NCBI GenBank assembly: GCA_020072805.1 | Contig: JAIQGC010000023.1 | Location: 1 to 45,317, forward strand | Source of the DNA: Terriglobia bacterium | GTDB taxonomy: Bacteria > Acidobacteriota > Terriglobia > Acidiferrales > UBA7541 | Direction: 5' to 3' | DNA: 45,317 bases | Part shown: piece by piece, positions 36,099-44,107 of the stretch | Numbering within the stretch: position 1 is the stretch's first letter | How the letters are laid out: the number at the start of each line of letters is the position of its first letter | Notes under the pieces: model-generated | Databases searched by the model: none | What the model was told of the DNA's origin: nothing | What the model saw: only the letters and a program-made list of their open reading frames with translations | Program-made: the position numbers and the translations under genes

Positions 36099-37199
36099 TC
36101 AGGCGGGAAACGGAGTGGCGGAAGGAGCGGTTGCGGCAATAGCCGCGGACTTGCGGCGCATGACTTCATGGGCAATGGCCACGAGGTCGCGCAGGGCGTT
36201 GCGGCCGGAATGCTTGCCCAGGACCAGGGAGCGCGCAGGCACGCCCACGGCCTGAGGAGAAATGATTTCGTAGGTGAGGGGGTTTTTGATGATGCCGTCC
36301 TGATGGATGCCGGCTTCGTGGGCAAAGGCGTTGGCGCCCACAACCGCTTTATTGGGAGGGACATGCACGCCGGTAATCTCCGAAAGCATGCGGCTGGAGG
36401 CGAAGAGCTCGGCCAAGCGGACGTTGGTCTTGAGGCCAAAGGAGGACTGGCGCACGGCCAGAGCCACGACGACTTCCTCGAGCGAGGCGTTGCCCGCGCG
36501 CTCGCCGATGCCGTTGATGGTGCATTCGATCTGGCGGGCGCCGGCGCGAACGGCGGCGAGAGAATTGGCCACGGCCATGCCCAGGTCGTTGTGGCAATGG
36601 GCGCTGAAGGTGACGCCCTGGGGATCGCCCAGGTAGTCGCGGACTTCGGTGAACATGGCGGCGTACTCTTCGGGGACGGCGTAGCCGACGGTGTCGGGGA
36701 GATTGAGCACGGTGGCGCCGGCGTCGATGGCCACTTTGCAGACCTGGCAAAGGAATTTGAGGTCGCTGCGGCTGGCGTCTTCGGCGGAAAACTCGACTTC
36801 GCCGACGTGCTGGCGGCCCAGACGGATCATGGAGCCGATGGCCTCGAGGGCCTGCTGGCGGGAGATATTGAGCTTGGCCTTGAGGTGCAGGTCCGAGGTT
36901 GCCAAAAACACGTGCAGGCGGGGGGATTCCGCGGGCTGCAGGGCTTCAATGGCCGCGTCCACGTCTTCCCGCTTGGCGCGGGCCAGGGCGGCGATCCGGG
37001 CGCCGCGGACTTCGCGGGCCACGGTCTTGACGGCTTCCAGATCGCCCTGGGAGGCGATGGGAAAGCCGGCTTCGATGACGTCCACGCCCAGGGAAGCCAG
37101 CTGCTGGGCCATGCGGATCTTCTCCTCGGTATTCATGGAGAAGCCGGGCGACTGCTCGCCGTCGCGCAGGGTAGTGTCAAAAATGCGAATGGCATCCAT
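36099..37199 (-). CDS. leuA: 2-isopropylmalate synthase, lacking regulatory domain
   Basis: The first committed step of leucine synthesis: acetyl-CoA plus 2-oxoisovalerate. The catalytic TIM barrel is intact: [16 protein letters not shown] (residues 7-22), [36 protein letters not shown] with the metal-binding His pair, and [14 protein letters not shown]. After [12 protein letters not shown] the protein stops at residue 366 with an Ala/Pro-rich tail. Typical LeuA proteins exceed 500 residues with a C-terminal leucine-sensing domain, absent here. A homocitrate- or citramalate-synthase-like specificity is possible, but the leuB neighbour favours LeuA. In another frame, 35984-36100 encodes a coding-like tail ending ALERALAAMGV, so a frameshift cannot be excluded. 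Confidence 0.85.
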   Translation of the reverse strand: MDAIRIFDTTLRDGEQSPGFSMNTEEKIRMAQQLASLGVDVIEAGFPIASQGDLEAVKTVAREVRGARIAALARAKREDVDAAIEALQPAESPRLHVFLATSDLHLKAKLNISRQQALEAIGSMIRLGRQHVGEVEFSAEDASRSDLKFLCQVCKVAIDAGATVLNLPDTVGYAVPEEYAAMFTEVRDYLGDPQGVTFSAHCHNDLGMAVANSLAAVRAGARQIECTINGIGERAGNASLEEVVVALAVRQSSFGLKTNVRLAELFASSRMLSEITGVHVPPNKAVVGANAFAHEAGIHQDGIIKNPLTYEIISPQAVGVPARSLVLGKHSGRNALRDLVAIAHEVMRRKSAAIAATAPSATPFPA

Positions 37200-37274
37200 A
37201 GGGTAGACTCCCTCGTCCGTACCATTAGAGCAGAAGGGTGCTCCCCAGCCTAATTTATCTTTATTCTAGTTTTG

Positions 37275-37289
37275 ATAATTACGGCTTAT
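37275..37289. promoter_or_regulatory. Candidate LysR-type binding box (T-N11-A)
   Basis: ATAA (37275-37278), TTACGGC, TTAT (37286-37289): dyad symmetric and fits the T-N11-A rule. It lies in the 123-base, AT-rich divergent gap between leuA and the LysR gene, where autoregulation and leuA control would both be possible. Confidence 0.5.
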
Positions 37290-37322
37290 ACTTAAACATG
37301 CTCGGACAGGAGGCCTGAACCC

Positions 37323-38207
37323 ATGGATTTCGGCGAATTGCAGATGTTTCTGGCGGTGGCCCGGGAAGGCAGCTTTTCGCGGGCGGCGGAAAAACTCTAC
37401 CGCACGCAGCCGGCGGTGAGCCTTTCGGTGCGCAAGCTGGAAGAGTCCATCGGGCAGTCGCTGTTCGTGCGCGGCTCGCGGCCCATCCGCCTGACCGACG
37501 CGGGGAAGCTGCTGCAGGAGTACGCGGACCGGCTGATCAACCTGCGCGATGAAGTGACCAAAGGGCTGTCGGAGCTGGAAGGCCTGAAGCGGGGGGAGCT
37601 GTCGCTGGGAGTGAACGAAAGCTCGATTCACGCACTGATCCCGGCGCTGGCGAAATTCCGCAGGCTGCACCCCGGAGTGCAGGTGCGCGTGCACCGGGTC
37701 TATTCGCGAGACATTCCCCACGAAGTGCTGAATTACCGCCTGGACCTGGGGGCGGTTTCGTTCATCCCGCGCGAGGCGCAACTGCATTCGACGGAGATTT
37801 TGCGGGACGAGCTGACGCTGGTGGTGCCGCCGGGGCATGCGCTGGCGCGGAGGAAAGTGGTCAACATCACGGACCTGGGCCAGGAGAACTTCGTCGCGCA
37901 CATCGTGGAATCGCCGTTCCGCCGGCGGGTGATCGAGCTGTTCGCGCGGCACGAAACGCCGCTGAACATGGAAGTGGAGATGCCCACCATCGAGAGCATG
38001 AAGCGGTTCGTGCAGATGGGCATGGGCGTGGCGATCGTGCCGCGCATGTGCGTGCAATGGGAAGTGGCCCAGGGGCTGCTGAAGGAAGTGCGGGTGAAAC
38101 AGCTAAACTTGCCGCGACACCTGTACATGATTTCGCGGCGGGGAGCGAAGCTGCCGCACGCGGCTTCGGAGTTTATGCGGCTGTTGAAGGAGGGAGCGGG
38201 AGACTGA
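37323..38207 (+). CDS. LysR-family transcriptional regulator
   Basis: A 294-residue LTTR. The N-terminal winged helix (residues 1-60) reads FLAVAREGSFSRAAEKLY then QPAVSLSVRKLEESIG, the textbook LysR HTH. A linker helix follows (DRLINLRDEVTKGLSELEG). The co-inducer-binding domain runs from about 90 to 294 (GELSLGVNESS, PGHALARRKV, MGMGVAIVPRM). AGGAGG (37308-37313) lies nine bases before the ATG. It diverges from leuA across a T-N11-A box, so leuA is a natural target and a branched-chain intermediate a plausible co-inducer. That link is positional only. Confidence 0.94.
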   Translation: MDFGELQMFLAVAREGSFSRAAEKLYRTQPAVSLSVRKLEESIGQSLFVRGSRPIRLTDAGKLLQEYADRLINLRDEVTKGLSELEGLKRGELSLGVNESSIHALIPALAKFRRLHPGVQVRVHRVYSRDIPHEVLNYRLDLGAVSFIPREAQLHSTEILRDELTLVVPPGHALARRKVVNITDLGQENFVAHIVESPFRRRVIELFARHETPLNMEVEMPTIESMKRFVQMGMGVAIVPRMCVQWEVAQGLLKEVRVKQLNLPRHLYMISRRGAKLPHAASEFMRLLKEGAGD

Positions 38208-38319
38208 AGCGGGCGGAGCGGGAAGCGGCGCGGAAATCCACAGGAGGCGGGACGGGGAAAGCGTGCGCGGGCCGGGCGCTTCGGGTATGCTGGCGTTCAC
38301 GGGACCGGACTCCGAACGT

Positions 38320-39129
38320 ATGAACAGCCTGATTGTCATTCTCGGTATCGGATTTTTTCTGGGGATGCGCCACGCCACGGACCCGGATCACGTGGTGGCC
38401 GTCTCGACGATTGTCAGCCGGCAGCGTTCGCTGGCGCAGGCCGCGCTGATTGGCGCTCTATGGGGACTGGGACACACGCTGACCATCGTGGCCGTGGGCT
38501 GCCCCATTCTGCTCTTCCATATGGCCATACCGGCGCGGGCCGGCCTGGCCATGGAATTTTCCGTGGGGATCATGCTGGTGGCGCTGGGAGCGCTGAATCT
38601 GAGCGGGGCGCTGCAGTGGATCAGCGAGAAATTCGCGCCGACGCATCCTCCGCACCGGGGCGAACACGCCCACGTGCACAGCAGCGGCGGAAGCCTGCAT
38701 TTCCACGCGCATACGCACGGGCCCGCGGCGGCGGGTCACGGGGAGAGCTTGGAGCCGCCGGCCTGGATTCGGCGGGCGTTTGCGCGGCTCGGTCTCTACC
38801 AGTCGCTGCGGCCGCTGCTGGTGGGCGTGGTGCATGGGTTGGCGGGCTCGGCGGCGGTGGCGCTGCTGGTGCTGAGCACGATTCGAGAGCCGCGCTGGGG
38901 CATTTTTTATCTTCTGGTGTTCGGGGGCGGGACGATTGCCGGGATGATGCTGATCACTGCGGCGATTTCCCTGCCGGTGGTTTTCGCAGGCGGGAAATTT
39001 TCCTGGATGCAGCGCGGACTGGCCATCGCCTCCGGAGTGGTGAGCATCGCCTTCGGGCTGTTTCTTTCCTACCAGATTGGAATTGTGGGCGGGCTCTTCA
39101 GCAGCCATCCGCACTGGACGCCGCGGTAG
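38320..39129 (+). CDS. NiCoT/RcnA-type nickel or cobalt transporter
   Basis: A 269-residue integral membrane protein with about six hydrophobic segments. The signature H-x4-D-H type motif is MRHATDPDHVVAV (His18, Asp21, Asp23, His24) in the first or second helix, characteristic of the NiCoT/NicO superfamily. GHTLTIV (51-57) is the second conserved segment. A cytoplasmic or periplasmic loop (about 107-142) is strongly His-rich (HAHVHSS, HFHAHTHG), fitting metal capture. Uptake versus efflux is not decidable. ATG 38320 gives the family N-terminus; no strong ribosome site precedes it, and a longer reading from 38263 adds an unconserved segment. Confidence 0.88.
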   Translation: MNSLIVILGIGFFLGMRHATDPDHVVAVSTIVSRQRSLAQAALIGALWGLGHTLTIVAVGCPILLFHMAIPARAGLAMEFSVGIMLVALGALNLSGALQWISEKFAPTHPPHRGEHAHVHSSGGSLHFHAHTHGPAAAGHGESLEPPAWIRRAFARLGLYQSLRPLLVGVVHGLAGSAAVALLVLSTIREPRWGIFYLLVFGGGTIAGMMLITAAISLPVVFAGGKFSWMQRGLAIASGVVSIAFGLFLSYQIGIVGGLFSSHPHWTPR

Positions 39130-39140
39130 CGCAAGCGGCC

Positions 39141-39626
39141 CTAGCGCCGCGGTGCGGGATCAGCCGCGGGGCGATCCGGCTTTCCCGGCAGGCACATGAT
39201 GGTGGAGAGCACGGTGGCGCAATGCGTCTCGCGTCCGCCCTTGAGCACATAGACGTCGGCGGCGCAGATCTTCAGCGTTTTGCCGGAGCGCAGAACGCGG
39301 GCGCGCGCGATGAGTTCTTCCCCGTCGGCGGGGGCCAGCAGGTTCATCTTGTATTCCACCGTCAGCACCGAAGAGTCCGCGGGCATCAGGGTGTAGGCCG
39401 CATAGCCGCAGGCATTGTCGGCAATGGCGCCGGAAACGCCGGCGTGAAAATAAGCATGCTGCTGTGTGAGGTCGGGGCTGAAGGGCACGCGGATTTCGCA
39501 CTCCCCCGGATCGAGGCCGGTCAGGCGCGCGCCGAGATGCTTCATCAGGCCCTGGCGGGCGAAGCTATCACGCACGCGGCGTTCGTAGTCCTCATCCAGC
39601 GCTTCGTGTTTCTTCCGGTCCGGCAT
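39141..39626 (-). CDS. PaaI-family hotdog thioesterase
   Basis: A 161-residue hotdog-fold protein, likely hydrolysing acyl-CoA thioesters. The family motif is HAYFHAGVSGAIADNACGYAAYTLM (about 57-81; the HAGVSGAIADN part corresponds to HGG-x5-D in PaaI, with Asp as catalytic residue). LTVEYKMNLLAPADGEELIARARVLRSGKTL follows as the central helix-to-strand segment. An approximately 16-residue Pro/Arg tail is unusual. It converges with the metal transporter gene (11-base gap). Substrate may be aromatic or short-chain acyl-CoA. Confidence 0.87.
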   Translation of the reverse strand: MPDRKKHEALDEDYERRVRDSFARQGLMKHLGARLTGLDPGECEIRVPFSPDLTQQHAYFHAGVSGAIADNACGYAAYTLMPADSSVLTVEYKMNLLAPADGEELIARARVLRSGKTLKICAADVYVLKGGRETHCATVLSTIMCLPGKPDRPAADPAPRR

Positions 39627-39671
39627 TGCCGAAGAGTATACTCGCGGACTCGCGTTACGGCGAGCCTCGCG

Positions 39672-40871
39672 TCAGCGCACCGCGGAAATGCGCCAGATCA
39701 CTCCTGCGCCATCATCCGAAACAAGCAAAGCGCCATCGGCGGCGACAGCGATGCCCACCGGGCGGCCGTAAACCTCCGTGCCCGCCGGATCGGGAGCGAA
39801 GCCGCTGAGAATGGTGACCGGACCAGCCACCGGTTTGCCATTCTGAAAAGGCACAAAAACCACCTGATAGCCGGCGAGTTTCGAGCGGTTCCAGGAGCCA
39901 TGCTCGGCCAGAAAAATGCCGCCGCGATATTTTTCGGGGAACTGCGTTCCGGTGTAAAAAGCGAATTGCAGGGGAGCGCGATGCGCGCCAAGAAGCACGT
40001 CGGGAACGATGGCCCGGGCGGTCAGGTCGGGCCGCTGGGGCTTGACGCGCGGGTCGAGATTGTCGCCGATGTAGCTGTAGGGCCAGCCGTAGAAGCCGCC
40101 TTCGCGCACGGAGGTGAGGTAGTCGGGGGGAAGATCGTCGCCTAGCATGTCGCGTTCGTTGACGCCGGTCCAGAGCTGGCCGGTGGAAGGCTCGAGGGCC
40201 AGGCCGACCGGGTTGCGCAGGCCGCTGGCGTAGATGCGCGCGTTTTTGCCGTCGGGATCGCAGACGGTGATGGCCGCGCGGCGTTCGTCCGCTTCAATGG
40301 AGACATTCGTCTCCGAGCCCACGGAGATGAAGAGTTGCTTGCCGTCGGGGCTGAAGGCCAGGGAGCGGGTGGAGTGGCCTTTCTTGGGCAGGTCGAGAAG
40401 GTGTTCAGCGGCGCCCGTGCGCTTGGAGGTCTTGGGGTCATAGGGGAAGCGAACCAACTCGCCGGTGTTGCCCACATAGACGTAGTTCCCGCGGAAGGCG
40501 ATGCCGAAGGGAGAATCCATCCCGGCGGCGAAGACCTCGCGCTCCTGCGCACTTCCGGTGTTCTTGGGGTCGCGCAGGACGAGCACTTCGCCGCTGCCGG
40601 TCCCGGCCACGAAAATGTCCCCGTTGGGCGCGACGGCAAGCCAGCGCGGGCCCTTGAATCCGCGGGCAAACTCATTCACGCGAAATCCTTCGGCGGCTTG
40701 CGGTAGAAAGCCGGCGGGAGCGGGAACGACATGCGTTCCGTTGACCGCGCCTTTGGTGGCGAAGGGCGGAGGCAGGTCCGGTTTTTTCCCGCCGGTCACC
40801 TGGGCGGGGGCGCTGGCGGAGCAAGCCACGCTGAAGAAAGCGACGAGCCACAGCTTGGAATTTGCGTGCAT
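39672..40871 (-). CDS. Secreted sorbosone-dehydrogenase-like PQQ propeller protein
   Basis: A 399-residue exported six-bladed beta-propeller of the glucose/sorbosone dehydrogenase (GSDH) family. The signal peptide is residues 1 to about 23; a Cys near 17 could be lipidated, though the site fits lipobox rules poorly. The propeller includes FARGFKGPRWLAVAPNGDIFVA, SPFGIAFRGNYVYVGN, RSLAFSPDGKQLFISVGS, YASGLRNPVGLALEPSTGQLW, GWPYSYIGDN, FAEHGSWNR-like and GRPVGIAVAADGALLVSDD. These match soluble aldose sugar dehydrogenases. PQQ dependence is inferred from the family. The gene is upstream-separate from the hotdog gene (45-base gap). Confidence 0.86.
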   Translation of the reverse strand: MHANSKLWLVAFFSVACSASAPAQVTGGKKPDLPPPFATKGAVNGTHVVPAPAGFLPQAAEGFRVNEFARGFKGPRWLAVAPNGDIFVAGTGSGEVLVLRDPKNTGSAQEREVFAAGMDSPFGIAFRGNYVYVGNTGELVRFPYDPKTSKRTGAAEHLLDLPKKGHSTRSLAFSPDGKQLFISVGSETNVSIEADERRAAITVCDPDGKNARIYASGLRNPVGLALEPSTGQLWTGVNERDMLGDDLPPDYLTSVREGGFYGWPYSYIGDNLDPRVKPQRPDLTARAIVPDVLLGAHRAPLQFAFYTGTQFPEKYRGGIFLAEHGSWNRSKLAGYQVVFVPFQNGKPVAGPVTILSGFAPDPAGTEVYGRPVGIAVAADGALLVSDDGAGVIWRISAVR

Positions 40872-40982
40872 GGATGGAGTGCCTTTCGCTTAAGTGATTC
40901 CTGCCGGGGCATTCCCGGCGATCAAAGCGTGATTATCTTACCGCGTTCCGGACGCCGGGAATAATTCTGCCAAAGAGGTGTT

Positions 40983-42488
40983 CTAAGGTTTGGGAAGGCT
41001 GGGGATGGTCCAGACGTTGCTGTTGGAATTGACGGCGCCAAAGGCGAGGAAGCGGCCGTCGGGAGAAGCGGTGGGTAGGAAGGCATCCCAGGCGGCGCGG
41101 GTGAGCACTTGCGATTCTCCGCTGAGGTCCACGTGGAGGAGGATGCCGCCCTTCGAGGAGTTGCGGATGGTGAAGAGGCTGTTGCCGTCGGCGGCCCAGC
41201 CCACAGAGACAAGTTCCGTCGCGCCCTTCACGGCAATATCATGCGGAGTTGCGCCGTCGAGCGGCACAATGCGAATGGTGGCGGCTTTGGTATCGAAGAA
41301 TGTGATGGCGATGCGCGAGCCATCCGGAGAAAGCGCCCAGGTACTGTCTTCCGAGGATTGCACGCTAACCGGCTGGCCTTTTTTCCCCTGTGCGGGATCG
41401 AACGGAGTGAAGACGATGCGCTTATTTTTTTCGTCCGGCTCCGCCAGGACGCAGGATGCCTTGGAGGAAGAGGGGCAGTGGAAACCGGGGACATCGCCCA
41501 GGTTACGCATGACATCTCCGGGCCAGCCCCAGGTGGCGTAACCCTTCACCTCAAAAAGCGGCTCGGCGGGACCTCCGCTCACGGGGATGCGCATGAGGTG
41601 GCCGGAGGACGCCTGGGCCTCATGGGGCATGCGCGGCCAGGAAATATAAACGATCCACTGGCCATCCGGACTCATCTGCGGGGTGCGCTTTTCTTCCTGG
41701 GCCGTGCCGATGGCTTCTGCGGAGCGTTCAGCAACTTTTTGGCGGTAGAGGTCGAAATTTCCGCTGCGGTTGGAATAAAACAAAATCGATTTACTGTCGG
41801 CAGTCCACCCGCCGGGCCAGTCGTTCCTGTCGGAGAGGGTCAGCCGAACGGGCGTTTTGATTTGCTTGCCGCTTTTTTCAAGCTCGCCGATGTAGACATC
41901 GCCCTGATCATGATCATTCACAAAGATCAGACGCTTGCCATCGGCAGTCGCGCTCAACCTCTCGAACACAAAGCCGGACCAGTCGGTGATCTTGTGGGGC
42001 TTGCCGCGCGGCGCGCCGCTCCTGGAATCCAGGCTCAGCTCCCAGAGGTTCATGTCCTCGCGATGCGGGGAATCCTCCTGCAATGAATAGACCAGGCGAT
42101 TTCCGGGCAGCCAGAGGAAATACCGCAGGTTGGGATTCGAAAGCAAAGTGACCGGAGTGCCCCCATTGGCATCCCGGCTCTCGAGAATGAAATCCGGATC
42201 TTGCGCCGCCCGGCGAATCCGCAGGAACAGAATGCGCTGGCCGTCCGGGGACCAGCTCGGCAACTGGATGCCATCGCCCTCCACGCCCGGAACAATGGTA
42301 TGGGCCTGCTCGCCATCCGCGGTCATGACCATGACTTGCGCGGGATGACCGGTCACAAAGAGAATGCGCGAGCCGTCGGGAGAGACGGCCGCTCGCCGGG
42401 CGTCATCGCGCAGCTTGCGGATGGTCCCCCCAATGACGTTGATCACGTAAATGCCCACGTGATCTTCCGCGCCGACCGGCCCGCTCAC
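40983..42488 (-). CDS. TolB/WD40-type propeller, C-terminal part of an interrupted kinase gene
   Basis: A 501-residue beta-propeller segment read from GTG 42488. Repeats such as ARRAAVSPDGSRILFV, PSWSPDGQRILFL, LSATADGKRLIFVND, GWTADSKSILFYSNR, PQMSPDGQWIVYISW and ALSPDGSRIAITFF are typical TolB/WD40-like blades. It is in the same frame as the Ser/Thr kinase gene upstream, separated only by one TGA at 42528-42530 and 13 sense codons. Kinase plus propeller would be 932 residues, the arrangement seen in many Acidobacteriota kinases. No ribosome site precedes the GTG, so it is probably translated only by readthrough, or not at all. It may be the broken half of a pseudogene. Confidence 0.7.
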   Translation of the reverse strand: MSGPVGAEDHVGIYVINVIGGTIRKLRDDARRAAVSPDGSRILFVTGHPAQVMVMTADGEQAHTIVPGVEGDGIQLPSWSPDGQRILFLRIRRAAQDPDFILESRDANGGTPVTLLSNPNLRYFLWLPGNRLVYSLQEDSPHREDMNLWELSLDSRSGAPRGKPHKITDWSGFVFERLSATADGKRLIFVNDHDQGDVYIGELEKSGKQIKTPVRLTLSDRNDWPGGWTADSKSILFYSNRSGNFDLYRQKVAERSAEAIGTAQEEKRTPQMSPDGQWIVYISWPRMPHEAQASSGHLMRIPVSGGPAEPLFEVKGYATWGWPGDVMRNLGDVPGFHCPSSSKASCVLAEPDEKNKRIVFTPFDPAQGKKGQPVSVQSSEDSTWALSPDGSRIAITFFDTKAATIRIVPLDGATPHDIAVKGATELVSVGWAADGNSLFTIRNSSKGGILLHVDLSGESQVLTRAAWDAFLPTASPDGRFLAFGAVNSNSNVWTIPSLPKP

Positions 42489-42496
42489 CAGAAGTT

Positions 42497-42515
42497 TGGT
42501 TCCATCCTGGAACCA
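42497..42515 (-). other. Hairpin just downstream of the in-frame TGA
   Basis: TGGTTCC, loop AGGAT, GGAACCA on the - strand: a perfect 7-bp stem starting 12 bases after TGA 42528-42530, loop beginning about 20 bases after it. The position lies in the range used by bacterial selenocysteine insertion elements. The stem arms encode the Trp-Phe and Gly-Thr of a WFxDGT-type blade, so coincidence is quite possible. Confidence 0.4.
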
Positions 42516-42527
42516 GTCGAAGCGCGC

Positions 42528-43781
42528 TCAACGGAAGCAGAATTCATTGGGAATGGGCAGAGACTGCGTTTCGCCGCTGGTCACCGTCTTCAGGTGCAGT
42601 CCTTCGAGGTCGGCGAAGGCCAGATATTTTCCGTCCGGGGAGATGGCCGCGGTAAAGACAGGATCTTCCGCGGAATTGGTAGTGACCTGAGCGGGATTGA
42701 GTTCCGCCTGGGTATAGGGCTTGCGGGATTCGAACCAGCCGCTCTTGTAACCGGCAAACCCAACGGCGGCAAGGACGATGGCGCCGATCGCGCCGGCCAT
42801 GAACGGCATGCGGCCCGGCACGGCGGGAATGGAAGCGGAGGAAGCAGCCGTTGCGGCGGCGGAAACGGCGGCGGTGCGCGAGGATTCGCTGTCGCGCTTC
42901 AGGCGCTGCAAGTCGGACTGCAGGTCGGAGGCGGTCTGATAGCGCAGCTTGCGGTCTTTCTCGAGGGACTTGTTGATGATGCGTTCAAGCTCGGCGGGAA
43001 GCTCGGGATTGAGGCGCACCGGAGCGACTGGAGCTTTATTGAGGATGGAGTCAAAGACAGCGGCGGAAGTGGCTCCGGAAAAGGCCTGGCGGCCCGTGGC
43101 CATTTCGTAGAAAACCACGCCGAGAGAAAAAAGATCGGAGCGCTGGTCAAGCTCTTCGCCGAGCGCCTGCTCGGGCGACATGTAGGCGACCGTGCCAATC
43201 GCCGTGCCCGGACTGGTAAGCAAATCTTCGCCGGGTCCGAGCGTGGGGAGTTCGGCCGCGGCCGCGCCGCCGGAGGCGTGAGCGCTTGCGGAGACTTTGG
43301 CGAGGCCAAAGTCGAGAACCTTGGCCTGGCCGCGCTGCGTGACGAAAATATTGGCGGGCTTGATGTCGCGATGAACGATGCCTTTGGCATGCGCGGTTTG
43401 CAGAGCGTCGGCCACTTGAATGGCCAGTTCGACAAGGAAAGCGGTCTTGATGGGTTTGCCGTCAATGCTATCGCGCAGGGTCCGCCCTTCCATCACTTCC
43501 ATGACGATGAAGGGCTGGCCATCGAATTCGTCGATGTCATAGACGGTGCAGATATTGGGGTGGTTCAGGGCGGAGGCGGCGCGGGCTTCGCGCTGAAAGC
43601 GTTCGAGGGACTGGCGATCGCGGGCCAGGTCCGGGGGAAGAAATTTCAGGGCCACGGAGCGGCCCAGGCGGTCGTCTTCGGCGCGGTAGACCACGCCCAT
43701 GCCCCCGCCGCCGAGTTTTTCGACGATGCGGTAGTGCGAGACGGTGCGGCCGAGGAGGGGCTGGCTATCCACGACGGGCAA
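42528..43781 (-). CDS. Membrane Ser/Thr protein kinase (PknB type), N-terminal part
   Basis: A 417-residue Hanks-type kinase up to the in-frame TGA. The kinase domain covers about residues 15-290: [13 protein letters not shown] glycine loop (24-36), Lys46 in SVALKFLP, catalytic HRDIKPANI (138-146), DFGLAKV (158-164) and [11 protein letters not shown] Ser/Ala-rich linker leads to one membrane helix (326-344). About 70 extracytoplasmic residues then begin the propeller ([13 protein letters not shown]) before TGA after residue 417 (NEFCFR). ATG 43781 has purine-rich upstream sequence. Reading the TGA as sense continues straight into the blades at 42488. The kinase half is intact and could act alone. 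Confidence 0.88.
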   Translation of the reverse strand: MPVVDSQPLLGRTVSHYRIVEKLGGGGMGVVYRAEDDRLGRSVALKFLPPDLARDRQSLERFQREARAASALNHPNICTVYDIDEFDGQPFIVMEVMEGRTLRDSIDGKPIKTAFLVELAIQVADALQTAHAKGIVHRDIKPANIFVTQRGQAKVLDFGLAKVSASAHASGGAAAAELPTLGPGEDLLTSPGTAIGTVAYMSPEQALGEELDQRSDLFSLGVVFYEMATGRQAFSGATSAAVFDSILNKAPVAPVRLNPELPAELERIINKSLEKDRKLRYQTASDLQSDLQRLKRDSESSRTAAVSAAATAASSASIPAVPGRMPFMAGAIGAIVLAAVGFAGYKSGWFESRKPYTQAELNPAQVTTNSAEDPVFTAAISPDGKYLAFADLEGLHLKTVTSGETQSLPIPNEFCFR

Positions 43782-43921
43782 GGTATATCAGGCCGGAGCG
43801 AAGCGCAAGAGGGGGAAAGAATCAGCTATCCAGCGCGAAACGTACTTTTTTCAGCAGGGCGCTGTTGCAAAATGACTTCACCACGGCGCGCGTGCCACAC
43901 AAACGAAAACTGCGGTAATTC

Positions 43922-43930
43922 TGCTAGAAT
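43922..43930 (+). promoter_or_regulatory. Extended -10 promoter of tRNA-Arg
   Basis: TGC-TAGAAT (43922-43930) fits an extended -10 (TGn plus TAGAAT) eight bases before the tRNA start. No good -35 is visible, which extended -10 promoters tolerate. Confidence 0.5.
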
Positions 43931-43938
43931 CCCTTTGA

Positions 43939-44015
43939 GGGCCTGTAGCTCAGATGGATAGAGCAACGGTTTCCTAAACCGTTTGTCGGGAGTTCGACTC
44001 TCCCCAGGCCCACCA
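43939..44015 (+). tRNA. tRNA-Arg, anticodon CCT
   Basis: A 77-base cloverleaf. The acceptor stem GGGCCTG (43939-43945) pairs with CAGGCCC (44005-44011), discriminator A 44012 and encoded CCA 44013-44015. The D-arm starts TAGCTCAG. The anticodon stem ACGGT/ACCGT closes loop TTCCTAA with anticodon CCT at 43973-43975, reading AGG. The T-arm contains GTTCGAC. All stems pair as drawn by eye. Confidence 0.95.
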
Positions 44016-44107
44016 TATTTTCACGCTCCTGGAGAGGCTCTCTTGCGCGGCGGAAAGATTGCGCGGCAAGGTGACCCTTCCCTCTCGCGGCGATTTCACC
44101 TACACTC

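Noticed and set aside
40903-40919. GCCGGG-GCATT-CCCGGC hairpin upstream of the sorbosone-dehydrogenase-like gene
   Set aside because: Good 6-bp stem but no T-run on either strand and no second copy, so not called a terminator or regulator.
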